DNA of 64,000 bases from Isoetes taiwanensis (lineage: Eukaryota; Streptophyta; Lycopodiopsida; Isoetales; Isoetaceae): positions 19,624,237-19,688,236 of the forward strand of contig JAJEKV010000013.1 in NCBI GenBank assembly GCA_021234155.1, read 5' to 3'. Positions 46,041 through 57,600 of this stretch are shown here, in pieces. The position numbers were made by a program, and so were the translations under genes. The notes under the pieces are model-generated. The model saw nothing but the letters and a program-made list of their open reading frames with translations. It was not told the DNA's origin and made no database searches. Every line of letters begins with the position of its first letter. The stretch's first letter is position 1.

Positions 46041-46651
46041 AATCCCTTCGAAGGTACATCTATTTCTATTTTGATTACATAATTAGTTTGAGTGTACTTA
46101 GATGTAGTTAGTTTCCATCATGTACATAAGCGTATTAACTTTTGATTTGGCGTGGTTTTTGTCTTTCTTGTAAAGAGGAAATGTATTTATACGTACTTTA
46201 CATTTACATGTGCCATGAAGTGCTTTTGCGGAATTCCTTTGGGGTATATTAATAGGGTGTATTGCATTGGATTGTACTTTGCATTTACATGTGATCGAGA
46301 AATGCATATGAATTTGGTATTTGACTTTCCTTTACATTCAATCTTTGAATGATGTATTTGATAGGGTGTATTGATAAAATATTTTTGTTTGAAATGCATT
46401 TGAATTTAGTATTTGGTTTTCCTTTACATTGTGATAGCTATGTACACTAATGTACTTCTATTTTGTCGTTACATTATCGTGAAAGTTTGCTTGTAGTAAA
46501 ACCTACTTGCATGTAATTAACATTTGTTACGTTTTGATTTGCATCGATTGTTTTTTTTCTTGATTTTGCTTCTATCTACTCTACATCTCCCTTGATTACG
46601 AATCAAGTGTTTACATTTCTTATTGACACTAATTAATTGTCAAAATGGGAC
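46041..46651. other. AT-rich intergenic stretch
   Basis: Contains imperfect repeats of CTTTACATTTACATGTG type near 46,197 and 46,278 and ATTTGGTTTTCCTTTACATT near 46,410. No gene. Confidence 0.5.
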
Positions 46652-48740
46652 ATGGGTAGTATCAAGAAAGGAAGAAGTAAAGCTGCCGGTAAACTAAACA
46701 ATTCATGTTTAGTGCACTATGCTTAAGATTGAATATAGCAAAATTTCATGTTGTAGGTGAAAAAGAAGAATGTTATTGGGAAGGGGTTGCATTTACCATT
46801 CTCGGACATCCCAATTCTTTGAACACGGCACAAAAGATTTTTCTGCTATCGATGTTGGAAGTCCATCCACATCTACATCACCTTTGAGAATTGCAACAAC
46901 TCATAAGCAATCGGTCGAGGATTTGGAGGCAGGAGGGTATGTGGAAGGTAGGGTGATTACATTCTGATTACATTAAGATTGCATCTGTTGTAGTTAGAGT
47001 TCACTAATGTTCAATATTTTGCAGCGGAGGTTGTTTTCAAAAAGATCCCACTGTTGAAGCCGCTGCTATTATTGGAGCAACTAGGTTGAAAGCCAGGAAA
47101 GTAATTCTCTCTCCTTTTTGGGGTTTCTATTTTTTTTTTTGTATTTTGAAACTTACGTTGGCGTGTTTGGATAAAATTGCGAAGATGTTGGTGGCGACAT
47201 TGAAAAGCGATCTGAAAACTCTTTGTTGAAGTTCAAGTTGAGGAAAAGGCTTGTTCTTTGGCCAGATGCGTGTTTCTTTTTGTCTTGCTTTCAAAACATT
47301 AGAATGAAGCACTTTCTTGTCTTGAGACTTGCGGCGATTCAAAGGAGCTAGATGATGTTGAGGAAGCCTTGGAATTTGCGGCCAAGGCAGCGACTAAATT
47401 TATGGTCAAAGCGATAAAAAAAGCAATTTTGGAAAAAAGAAAGTGCAAACCCGGGCGGGGACATCCGTTGCCAAAGCGGTAATTGCTAGCTTACATTGAC
47501 TTATACTTGATGGCTTATTATATTTTACTCGTTTTGCGGGGTCTAAACCACTTTGGAAGCGAGAGATTGGAAGGTATCAATTTATGCTTTATTGTCATGG
47601 ATCAATTGTTAATATGACACTAATCTTGGATCGACAACAGAAATGATGACAAGGATAAACTTATGGAATTCGCCATTCCGCCATTCAAGAACTGTCCGCC
47701 GGCTGAAATGAAAGTGGTTGCATCGACATAGCAATTTTATGTGCAACTAACTCTAAAATGAGTGGCAGCTTAGTGGATCTTTATGGCGGTAATAACTTTG
47801 GTTGTGTAATTTGTATTTGTTGCTATTCCTTGTCTCTAATGTTAATCTTAATCTAATCCGGTGCTTGTATGAGACATTGCCTTTCGGTGGAAGAGCAAAA
47901 TCTTTTTTATCATGCCTTACAACTATATAAGGTTTAGAAGCTACCGGCCCGGCAAAGAAAAAGGGTGAATCGGTGAAGGATCTTTGAATGTCATTGAAAT
48001 AGTGAAATCGAGGGGATGAAGGGATTGTGGTAGCTAAATGCCATCATATCCTTGCACCTATCCTTGAGAATGACCATTTTGTCTTTTATTTGTTTTCGCT
48101 TTCGCACCATCGATTCAAGATCCTACACGCACCAAGAATTGCGTCTTGAATCCTCTTACGAGGTTATGCGATGAGCGAGAAAGCAATCAAAGGGTATGTA
48201 ATACTTTAAGTTGTTGCTTTGCTTTTCTTCGCTAATTGATCTGCTAAATTTCGTGATATGTAGGCTGCACACACAAATGTTAACCACATCGATCGGTCAA
48301 GTATCTAGGCGTCGATTTCATGAAGAAATAATGTTAATCGGATTGGCAAGTAGAGGTACCCACGGCGGCAGATTTAACATCATGTGGGTTGTATGTGATG
48401 GGATTTATGCACAAATATGTTGAAGCTCTTGTCTACGGTAGAGATATGAAGTAAGTTGTATGCCTTCCTTGTATGCTTTGCATCTCATGTTCCTTTAAAT
48501 ATTTCTAACCTTATTTATGGATGTCACAGATTACATCTAAATGGTTCTATCATGAAATCGCCATGTCCACGGCGACAATTTCTAATAGATGCTTTGGTCA
48601 TGCATTGTGATGCCAATCCAAGAAAGAAGCATTATCGACCCAATGATCCTCGATTTACGGTGATCATGAGTCTGATATCGATTTTGCAAGATGAACTATG
48701 TAACGAGGCTTTATATATATCTTTTGTTCACACTTGTTCA
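46652..48740 (+). CDS. Ulp1-like cysteine protease gene, multi-exon, damaged
   Basis: Exon 1 may be 46,652-46,688 (MGSIKKGRSKAA; donor GGTAAAC), and exon 2 starts at 46,757 (GEKEECYWEGVAFTILG). Clear exons are 47,025-47,100 (QKDPTVEAAAIIGATRLKAR; GCAG and GTAATT borders) and about 47,337-47,478 (SKELDDVEEALEFAAKAATK, FMVKAIKKAILEKRK). A further piece, DDKDKLMEFAIPPFKNCPPA, lies at about 47,645. The protease region has PILENDHFV (His codon 48,075-48,077) and SCGLYVMGFMHKYVEALVYG (Cys codon 48,383-48,385), with a perfect GTAAGT donor at 48,451. His...Cys-Gly order and spacing fit C48/Ulp1 peptidases, which remove SUMO-like tags and are often carried by plant DNA transposons. A tail at 48,540-48,740 includes RRQFLIDALVMHCDANPRKK. 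Some frame breaks remain. Confidence 0.5.
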
Positions 48741-49080
48741 CATTTCCTATCATAAAGGAATGTGTAAATGACACTATCTTTGAATAGTATACTCTGCGAT
48801 AGTATACTTTATGACTATGTAAGTTTTTTTTTTTTTGAAAAAAAAGATTTACGATTTAAAGAAGCCTTGTACCCTTTTGGTCAATCAAAAGCGATTTACT
48901 TGATTGTTTCGGTGATATATTTTGTGACCTTGTACCCACCACCCCACAACACCACACCACCACACCCCACCGGGGATAGGTTCAATACGGTATGCGTTTT
49001 TATCACGGAATCGTATGAATTGTATGATCGGCACAAATTCTTGGTAAAAGCATAAAAAATACCAAACAACCGGAAGATTT
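48741..49080. other. Non-coding, start of CA-rich repeats
   Basis: A T-run at about 48,827-48,838 faces A-rich sequence. CCACCACCCCACAACACCAC begins at about 48,938. Confidence 0.6.
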
Positions 49081-49082
49081 TC

Positions 49083-49410
49083 GGCGTCTGTGAAAACAAC
49101 TATATCGGCGTCTGCGAAAAACCAAAACCCCAGCGTCTGCGAAACCAAAATTTTACCCGGCGTCTGGCTCGCCTCCACGTCTGTAGGACTTTTTGGCGTC
49201 GCAGCGATTTAGTTGTTTTTGGCGTCTGTGGCATCCACCCCAGGTACCATTTTTTTTTTTTCAGTTTCTGTCTTCACCATGAAAATGGATTTTGGATAAG
49301 CGTCTGCAGCTATCCACCACTTTCAGCGTCTGTGAATCGGTGTATGCGATTCTTTCTATTTGTGGTGAAATTTAGCGTCTTGGCTTTCCGAAGGTTTAAA
49401 CGTCTGTGGA
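49083..49410 (+). repeat. Dispersed CGTCTG repeats
   Basis: About ten CGTCTG copies (GGCGTCTGTG, GGCGTCTGCG, AGCGTCTGCG and relatives) occur in 330 bp at irregular spacings of about 15-60 bases. They are probably decayed units of a minisatellite with a spacer such as AAAACCAAAA. No frame. Confidence 0.75.
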
Positions 49411-49514
49411 TTTTTCGACCCGTGAGGGTGTTATCACGTTAAATGGTATTTTATTAAAAATCGTGTTATTTTTAACTTTTATCGTCGGAAATTTTAATTT
49501 TGTGCGTATAGAAC

Positions 49515-50020
49515 CTATCCACGCACCCACCACACTCCACCCACCACATCCATACCACCACCGGACCACTACACACACCACCACCACCACCCCACCACCA
49601 CCCCACCCCACCACACACACCCACACCACCACCCCCACCCACCACGCTCCACCACCGCTCTCCACCATTTGGTGTATGGTGTATGGTGTGTGGTGAATGG
49701 TGTGGTGTGTGGTGTGTGTGGTGAATGGTGTGGTGTGGTGGGATAATGCTGGATTACAGTGAATATGATGGTTGGTGTATGGTCTATGGTGTGTGGTGTG
49801 GGTGTGGTGGGTGTGTGGTGAATGGTGTGGTGTGTGGTGGGATGTGCCGTTAGGTGAATATATGATGGTTGGTGTATGGTCTATGGTGTATGGTGTGTGG
49901 TGAATGGTGTGGTGTGTGGTGGGGTGTGTGGTGAATGGTGTGGTGTGTGGTGGGATGTGCTGGATTAAAGTGAATATGATAGTGTGGGGCATGGTATGGT
50001 GCATGGTTTGGTGTGGTATA
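49515..50020. repeat. CACC/GGTG satellite with strand switch
   Basis: The plus strand is CCACC/CACA-rich to about 49,670, then switches to GGTGTG-rich to 50,020. In the second half a unit of about 100-115 bp recurs three times (GGGAT..GCTGGATTAAAGTGAA and ATATGATGGTTGGTGTATGG landmarks near 49,740, 49,845 and 49,952). The two halves are complementary in composition and could pair. Long frames here are artefacts of simple sequence. Confidence 0.9.
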
Positions 50021-51519
50021 CACACCCTAACGATTTAGTGTAGATGGTATTGTTCAAGGGTTTTACGGACCAACATCGAGAAATTTTTGGCGGTCTTCCG
50101 GATGCTTCAAGATGCATTTAAAGAAAATACTACGAACATATTTTTCCTATTAGGCTGGCTGGTTACCATAAATCTGGTTTTCTAGTGTGCGAGAAATTTG
50201 GCTTTAATGTTTGTTTTGGTATACTATTTGATAATTGTACTTTGCATTTTATAATTAATGACAAAAGCATCATTAACTTGAGTTACACCAAAAACTTGAG
50301 TTGCAAACTAAGTACCAAACATGTTTCTTATATCTATCTGAGAAAAGGATAGAAATAGTTGATTAACTAAAAAGCGATTGGAAACTTCGAGAGAAACGGT
50401 TAAAGCAAAAAATAGTCCTCATTTGTAAGAAGAGGAGTTACGTCATTAATGAAAAAGCTTTACAAAAATGGAGTCCACAAGGACTATTGCAAAACAAGTT
50501 ACGCATTTAATTAAAAGCTTTACAAAAAGAATAGTCACAACAAGGACTATTACCAAAAAAAATTGAAACAGGGATTACAAAAAACAAGGCTTGATCTTGA
50601 GGCCATCTTGACTCTATATGAAGGTCGTCCTCCATGGCATATATCTTCATTTTGGAGGCGGCTCCTCGTCGAGGTAAGCCTCATGCACCCACTCGATCAC
50701 CCATAGCGAAGCGGCTTGACTGATGATCCATGATGAGCTTCTCCACCTCGGTGTGGGTGAACCATGGCTATGTAACCCGGGTGGCCTCGGGGAGAACCAG
50801 TTCTCAGGAGGAAGAGGAGGACCCGTCTTTGCGGGGGAGGAGCAGGCACAATGGCGGGATGGTGTTCTGCGGAGTGTGGTCTTGAACTTGGCCATGGCGG
50901 AAGTGAAGGAGATGGCGGAATAGGCGATGGGGGCGGAATGGGCCGGAATGAAGGCTGCGAAGGCGGGAATTTTGGGAATAAAAGGGATGTTTGCATGCAT
51001 CACGATTTTGTTTTGGGAATTAGGCCGAGGAAGAAAGGGATGTATCCATGCATCACGATTTCACACCTCGGGGAGCGATCCACCCACCTCAATATTTTTG
51101 CAAATGTAAAATGTATAGGTTGAACCATATTATGAGACCAATTGCTTGGTATGCGATTAGCACAACCCTAACACAAAGTTAGCAATATCCCACATGCATA
51201 TATCACAAAAATGTGCATATATAAATAGGGTTTCTTTGCTTCATTGATAAGTGTGGATAGAGATTAGATGTTGAAAAGTTATGGCTATTTGGCTTGTAAT
51301 CTTGATTCTGAGGCAGTGTCCTCTTGTCAAATGTAATCTAGTCCACCCTATTTTTAATAATGGGCTCAAATATCCCACATGCATTCAATGTTCCGTATGT
51401 TACCAAATCAACAATTGCCAAATCAACAAATGCCAAATGAATGGATAATGTTAAGGCATATTGTGTACCTATGCATATTGTGTTTGGTAAAAGCGTGAGT
51501 CAACAATATAGAGATAACA
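50021..51519. other. No assigned gene; GC-rich patch at 50,640-50,960
   Basis: The GC-rich patch has overlapping frames on both strands, including a 118-codon minus frame with a Pro/Ser-rich composition and a plus frame, but no motif. GGGATGTWTSCATGCATCACGATTT occurs twice (about 50,986 and 51,038). The rest is AT-rich. Confidence 0.4.
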
Positions 51520-51524
51520 AGGAA

Positions 51525-51968
51525 TATTCCTTATTACTTGAAAGGAATATTCCTTATTGCATTGAAAGGAATATTCCTTAAGCCTAGTTATCGGGAATAT
51601 TCCTTATTACCTCAAAGGAATATTCTTTTAGTTTGTTTTGCACCCCATAGTTACAAGGTATTCCTATTACCTTGAAAGGAATATTCCTTTTGCATTGAAA
51701 GGAATATTCCTTAGTGCCTAGTTATCAAGAATATTCCTTATTACCTTCAAAGGAATATTGTTTAGTTTGTTTAGCGCACCCATAGTTACAAGGAATATTC
51801 CTTATTACATTGAAAGGAATATTCCTTTTTGCATTGAAAGGAATATTCCTTAATTACTAGTTATCAAGAATATTCCTTATTACCTTCAAAGGAATATTCT
51901 TTAGTTTTGTTAAGTGCACCATACTTACAAGAAATATTCCTTATTACATTGAAAGGAATATTCCTCAT
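51525..51968. repeat. Array of palindromic GGAATATTCC, in about 129 bp higher-order units
   Basis: About 17 copies of GGAATATTCC or one-base variants occur in 440 bp. They are arranged in repeats of about 129 bp marked by CATAGTTACAAGGAATATTC (about 51,651 and 51,780, with a variant near 51,909) and CTAGTTATCAAGAATATTCC (two copies). Every core is a perfect 10 bp palindrome when intact, often extended to AAGGAATATTCCTT. Confidence 0.95.
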
Positions 51969-52969
51969 TAGTATAGCCCTTTCATTTGAGCTAGGCTTGT
52001 GGGATATATGCCGGCATCAACCATTGGCCAGTGGGTCGGAAAAAAGGGCGGTGGGAAGATGTTGAACAAATCATTGGCACAAATCATTGGTTAAGGAACA
52101 AATCATTGGCATGAGTGCGAGCCATATCGAAGCTTGAGGGAGAAGGGAATAGGCGGGGATAAAAATTCCTTTTTGGTGGTGGCTGGATTGATTCGAGATG
52201 GCGGGGAGGAGATCCGAATGACTAGATCACAATCCATATCCCCAATTCAAATGCAAACTCACTGGCGCGCGATTCTTGGGGAGATCAAATGCAGGGAAAC
52301 CAATTGAACAAAATCAAAGCGGGCCCGGTCCGCGAGTTGAGAGGGTACTCCTATTCTTAAACATGCTTTTGTTCCTAATCTAACAATTGCTTATGATGTT
52401 CTACAGGATGCTGAGGAGGAGACTTAACAATGTTGGAAAAGCATGGATCGAGCTATGGGATTACTTGTGGCGAACAAGGGGATAGGAATCCCAATTATCT
52501 AAAGCGAGAACTAAGTATTCTCATTCAACTTAAGCAGGGAAGTTGTGCATGCAAAAGCAATCAACAAAGTCTGAAAAAAAATTTGAGGTTTGGAGATTCA
52601 ATAGCCTCAAACCATGCTTTACCAATCTCTATCATAAATGGCCTTGAGGCGAGAAGCACATGTCTTGCCACATTTGGAGCTTCCCAACTTCAAGCGGTAT
52701 CTGGACACTCTTCTCACGCATTTTTGGGAGCGGGACCATTGCTGATCTCCAACTGCGGGACATACGGATGAATCTTGAGTCTTGAATCTTGAATCTTGAG
52801 AGACCATACGCTACGGTGTTTTTACAACTTACACTAAGTATACTTGATCTTGGAACTATATAAACAATATATTAATGTTTGTGTTTTAATCTCGGTTCAC
52901 ATTGATTACATTAGGTTGCAAGTCCATGCCTTAGATGCATAGAAAAGTTACTTCAACAACGAGTTAGCA
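51969..52969. other. No recognised gene
   Basis: Repeats of CAAATCATTGGC occur near 52,068, 52,080 and 52,102. A 113-codon plus frame (52,430-52,771) has no known motif. TCTTGAATCTTGAATCTTGA at about 52,781 is a short tandem repeat. Confidence 0.4.
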
Positions 52970-53907
52970 TTATTCGGAGATTCTACAATCTCGGCAAATT
53001 TCCGACAACATTTCATGCCAATAGTTAGTGAGTTCATATGCATAAGATGTACCTTTAATCTTATGTTTTGGCGGCTCAATGGAAATCTCACCCCAATTCT
53101 TTGACTCGGGATGGACAAGAACTTTCTTTCCTTGAATAAGCTGTACTTTTGATGGCGGCAATCAATTCAAAGTAGTTACCACCTATAACTTCATTACCAC
53201 AATAAAATTCATTTCCATAGTCATCCTTGGTGTCTTCTTGAGGGGCATGTTTCCTTACGTGCCTTTGGATGAGATAATAAAGGGACCCTTTCATAAGTCA
53301 GCGGGGATGTGAATGATGCAAAATAATCTCCAACTTGCCTTTGTCTCATCCACATTGTCCCGTCATTTGCCCTGAAGTCCTGCGCCTCGTTGCCCATCTT
53401 CTTCAACATTGTCCCTGTTTGTAGGCTCTGGTTTTCTCAACTCCCACCATACAATGATCGGCATTCTCACAAGCGAGGCCAATCAAAATTGATGCATGCC
53501 TTACAAAAACATGAAAGAGATCTACACATTAACTTTGTTGGATCATTTGGATCTATGGATGATACGTAATGAAAGATTGCACCCTTTCCTTTGGGCGCAT
53601 CAAATCTTTGGGGGCGGTCAATGTCGGACACCTTCAAAATACCCTTTCCACATGAGAAATTTTCTCTTCAAGAACCTCACATGCGGTTTACGCATTTTTT
53701 TATCACTTTCCCATCCTTTTTCTTTGTTACGCCTCGAGCCATGGTTTGGCTATGGCTCCTTCTAAAATCATGTGTTCCCTTCCCATGTCTGAGCCAAAGA
53801 AATTCCGATTGCATTCCCGATCTTATGCTCTTGATGATACCTAATTACATGATAGAAAGCTCTTCTTCGACTTGAATTGGTTCGTTGAGGGTAGAATCAG
53901 GAGCCAT
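52970..53907 (-). pseudogene. Unassigned minus-strand gene with several frame breaks
   Basis: A plausible start at 53,907 gives MAPDSTLNEPIQVEEELSIM. Further down, in shifting frames, come ARGVTKKKDGKVIKKCVN, GKGILKVSDIDRPQRFDAPK, EAQDFRANDGTMWMRQRQVG, DYFASFTSPLTYERVP, YYLIQRHVRKHAPQEDTKDD, YGNEFYCGNEVIGGNYFELI and VHPESKNWGEISIEPPKHKI. The pieces follow each other without gaps, which suggests one protein of about 300 residues broken by indels or short introns. No known family was recognised. The poly(T) of a LINE stands just upstream at 53,946. Confidence 0.4.
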
Positions 53908-53945
53908 GTTTGATCGATTGAGAAAGTTCAAGTAATGCGCCAAAG

Positions 53946-54599
53946 TTTTTTTTTTTTTTTCGCCGGGCAAGATATTTAGATTTTATTGATAGAAGCTAGT
54001 TACAAGATTTGGGAGGATTTGGTATAATTATGGAGAATATTGTCGTCAACCACCTTTATTAATGATAGGCAACTCATGTAAAATTCAAAATGTACATTAC
54101 AAACACTTTAACCCAGTTCAAATTTTTACATCAATATACAAAAAAATTCAATCACCCTTTCATGCTTCTACCCAAATTTAAGATAATTTCATCCCATGCT
54201 TCATTCATGTCAATATCTAGACCAAAGGGACTCCTAGACCTTCGGGCATACTCATATAAAAATGCGGAGCTACCCATAAGGCACTACACTTAGCCCAATT
54301 AAAGGAGACAACCCGGATGCAATTGAAAATATATCCAAAATCTTTTGATTATGCGCACATTATTCTCTTCACCATCATAGCAAGGCGGTATGCTCGATGC
54401 ATAGGCGGTTAACAAAACTGTTCACCTTCCACCAATAATAATCCCTTTACCAAACCATCTTTCAGCCTCATGCAATAGTTCGAAGAAAGTCCTTACGCCC
54501 ACTATAGTAAACAAAAGGGGGGCAACCTTGCCTTATTCCGTTCAATTGGAAAAAGCACCAATGGTTCTCCATGATACAGTACTACCCCATTAATTACAA
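53946..54599 (-). mobile_element. LINE remnant with RT motif, split by the next LINE
   Basis: Poly(A) on the minus strand (T at 53,946-53,960) is followed inward by about 640 bp. At 54,505-54,550 the minus strand encodes QLNGIRQGCPPF, the RT motif-B block (GxRQGCP). The distance from this motif to the tail is far too short for an intact L1-type element, so an internal deletion is likely. It ends abruptly at the tail of the LINE at 54,600. Confidence 0.55.
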
Positions 54600-54612
54600 T
54601 TTTTTTTTTTTT

Positions 54613-57600
54613 GAGGTAAGTATGTATATTACATTAATAAGAAGTAAAACAAGCGGATGGACCTTACGTCACGATATCATCCAGAGTGAGCACAAGGGGA
54701 ACCGCCTAGTCCCAAGGGGAGTTAGGGGGTTAATTGCCAAAGTTTAAGTCGGGCCAATGGCTACCTCCCTCAGGTGCTCCATGAGCAGCGAGGAAAAAAA
54801 ACATGAAGCCTTGATACTACCAATCTTATCAAGCTCCTTATCATAATTACTACCATATTTCTGTGGTGCCAACCCCATCATTGCAACCTCCATGTTGAAG
54901 TATTTGCGTGTCAGTGGTAGAGAGTGCGCTTTCCCAGTGCAACATCACACCGTGTTTCGGACTGCCCATAGAGCAATGTTGATGGCCGAAGCTACGGTTA
55001 GGTGATCGGTGAAACCATTAAGATATGTGGCACTTCCACTTTCGTCGGGGGTTAAGTGGGTATGGATGAAGCCCAATGCCAAAAAGTCTCGCCATCCGGA
55101 CGGAAGAACATGTGCTCTCTTGATTCACATTGCCCACATCAAGTGGGCGGAGATCTGATTCCACTATTTTTTCTTCTCTCGGTAGGGACATGAATGGCGA
55201 TTGCATCACGGAGAGCTAACCACGGAACATTTGTATCTTCTTGGAGCACCAACATTGCCAAGAACCCACCAAGGTTAGGGAACACCTCATCACGTGACAT
55301 CGGTGGCAAAAACGCCAGAGGAGAAAGGTTCTTTTTAGCTTTGTAAATCCCTGCACTACTTGAGTATCCATCTTGCCCTTCAATCCCCGGACCTCACCTA
55401 GGCCTACAATCTGACCCGGTCATGCACATTAGCCAAAATGCCTCTAAAATATACTCTTGTCCGGCACACTAGCTTGTTTGGCCGGGCTTGGAGTTAGAAC
55501 CGGGACAACCATTGACCATCCACCACACATCGGCTAAGTGGCGGATCCTTTATCTCCACCTTGAGTATATGGGGGTGGACCGAGCGAGGTGGCAGTGCTT
55601 TTCCCTCTTGTTGTGTTCGAGGAAGATGCTAAGGCCCCCCCACTTCCACGGGGGTGGCTTTAGGTGGAAAACCTCTATAACTTCTTGCCATGCGAATAGA
55701 CCTGTTATAGCAGGGGGATACACCACGTGGCATAGAGAATGAGTAAAGAAGAGTTACCTCCTCCATAGAAACTAATAGTGCATAGGGGTGCGCATTTGCC
55801 CTACAGCGAGTCGGACAAAGTGAAGCCGCGGTGATTGCTCCCCATAAGAGATCTCAGTTATTTTTGCTGCCAAGACCTAAGCTTGCAATAATAGGTCACA
55901 GCCCAATCCCCATCTCTCCTATCTCTACATACCTCGAGACCATGCAAGTTGGGGAGGGGTCATTCCCATATGAACATCCTGATCATCCTCTGGAGCTTCT
56001 TGTAGGCTGTCTTGGGACCCACGAGGGGTGAGAGTAGAGACATGTGAGGATCAAGCACGCGTGGCTCACAGTCACTCCGCTTGCATTTGTAGAGACTTCT
56101 TTGTGACCTCAAATTTATTTTCCTCAGAAGCTTCTCTCGGAATGGGGTCCACAACCCGAGTAGAAGGCCTGAAGAGGGAATGCCTAGAAGCTTCATTGTA
56201 TCTTGTTGTCTTAATACTTGGAGCCCAAGGGGCCAAAAGCGATTGTGATGGACTTGTCCCTCATGCGGCCACAAGATAGAACATTTGTTCCTATTGAGCT
56301 CAATTCCGGATGCAATGATAAAAGTAGAAAGAACTCCTATAAACTTAGCTAAACTCCGGTCATCATACACGAGGATACTGAAGGTGTCTGCATATTGCAT
56401 AATAGTGAGCATCTCATCAGCCATGCCTGGAAGCCTCAGTCCCTCGATTCTCTGTAGTTGTACCTCAATTTTGACCAGGCGCGTCAGAACATTAGCTACA
56501 ATGAGGAATAGATAGGGCGCAAGTGGGCATCCCTGTCTTACTCCCTTCCTTATTTGGAGCAGATCTGTAGGCCTCCCATTGAGGAGCATACTAGCAAGAT
56601 TGTTAAGGCCATTACCTTCTGACCAAATGGGGATGGAATCCCATTCGATGCATAATTCTCTCTAAGCATTGCCAGCGTAAAGAGTCATATGCTCTCTTGA
56701 AGTCCAACTTCAAAAGAACAACCGGTTGACATGATCTTTGACACCAGTGTGCCCCTTTCCTTGCTGCAAGATAATTGTCTAATATGGATCTACACGGTAG
56801 GAAGGCTGTTGCTCATATTAATCATGGATGACATAAGTTTCATTAACGGGCCTTAATGATCTTAGCCCAAAATTATATAGGCCAGTGTTAGTGTGAGCAA
56901 TGGGTCTCCATTCATCTATAGATATGATATGCATCCACTTTGGGAATCAAAGGAAATAAAACTGCAATAAATAGGGTGTGAAGTTCTTTTGAGTGACCAT
57001 GCCCCTCTAATAGCTTCCACCAAATCCCCTTTAAGTTCGGCGGAATTCCCATAAAACTGGGGAGGAAACCCATGCGGGCCAGGGACTTGCCGTTGACATG
57101 GAGCATGGCGTTTTGAAGACTCCTTGCTCTGTGATGTGGCGGCCATGAGTTGTCGGGTGCCGGACAAAGAAGAATGCGATTTGAGTTACCGGAGGCGGGC
57201 CTCCATTGCATCATCAAAACCGGTGAGGGGTCCTCAGAAAAAGAGGCGGTATGTCTATTTAAAGAAAGACCCCAATATCTGTTGCTTGTCGATGATCACC
57301 CCCTTATCATTCAAGACCCTAAATTCCATTCTCTAGCTTAGCAGCACCCAGCCACCTAAAAAGAGCGGCTTTGAGTTCTCATGGCCCATCTCACGCATAC
57401 CACCTAGATTTTGACCTTCTGGCCCGAGCTCCCCTTTGCCTCTTCTCTTCAATAGCCTTTGCCTTTCTTTCCATCTCCTCCCTCTATTTTGCTTTGCCAA
57501 CATTGAGGGGTAGTTCAAATAGATCTTGTCTAATGCTTCTAGGCTCGTTATATAGGTCATTTTCTCCTTTCTCAATATAGCGTGGGTCCTTGCCCCGCGA

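Noticed and set aside
49396-50025. 209-codon His/Thr-rich protein on the minus strand
   Set aside because: It is the translation of a CACC/GGTG satellite, which is open in most frames.
51525-51968. CRISPR-like array (regular repeats with spacers)
   Set aside because: The repeats are palindromic 10-mers, the spacers are themselves repeated, and the genome is eukaryotic.
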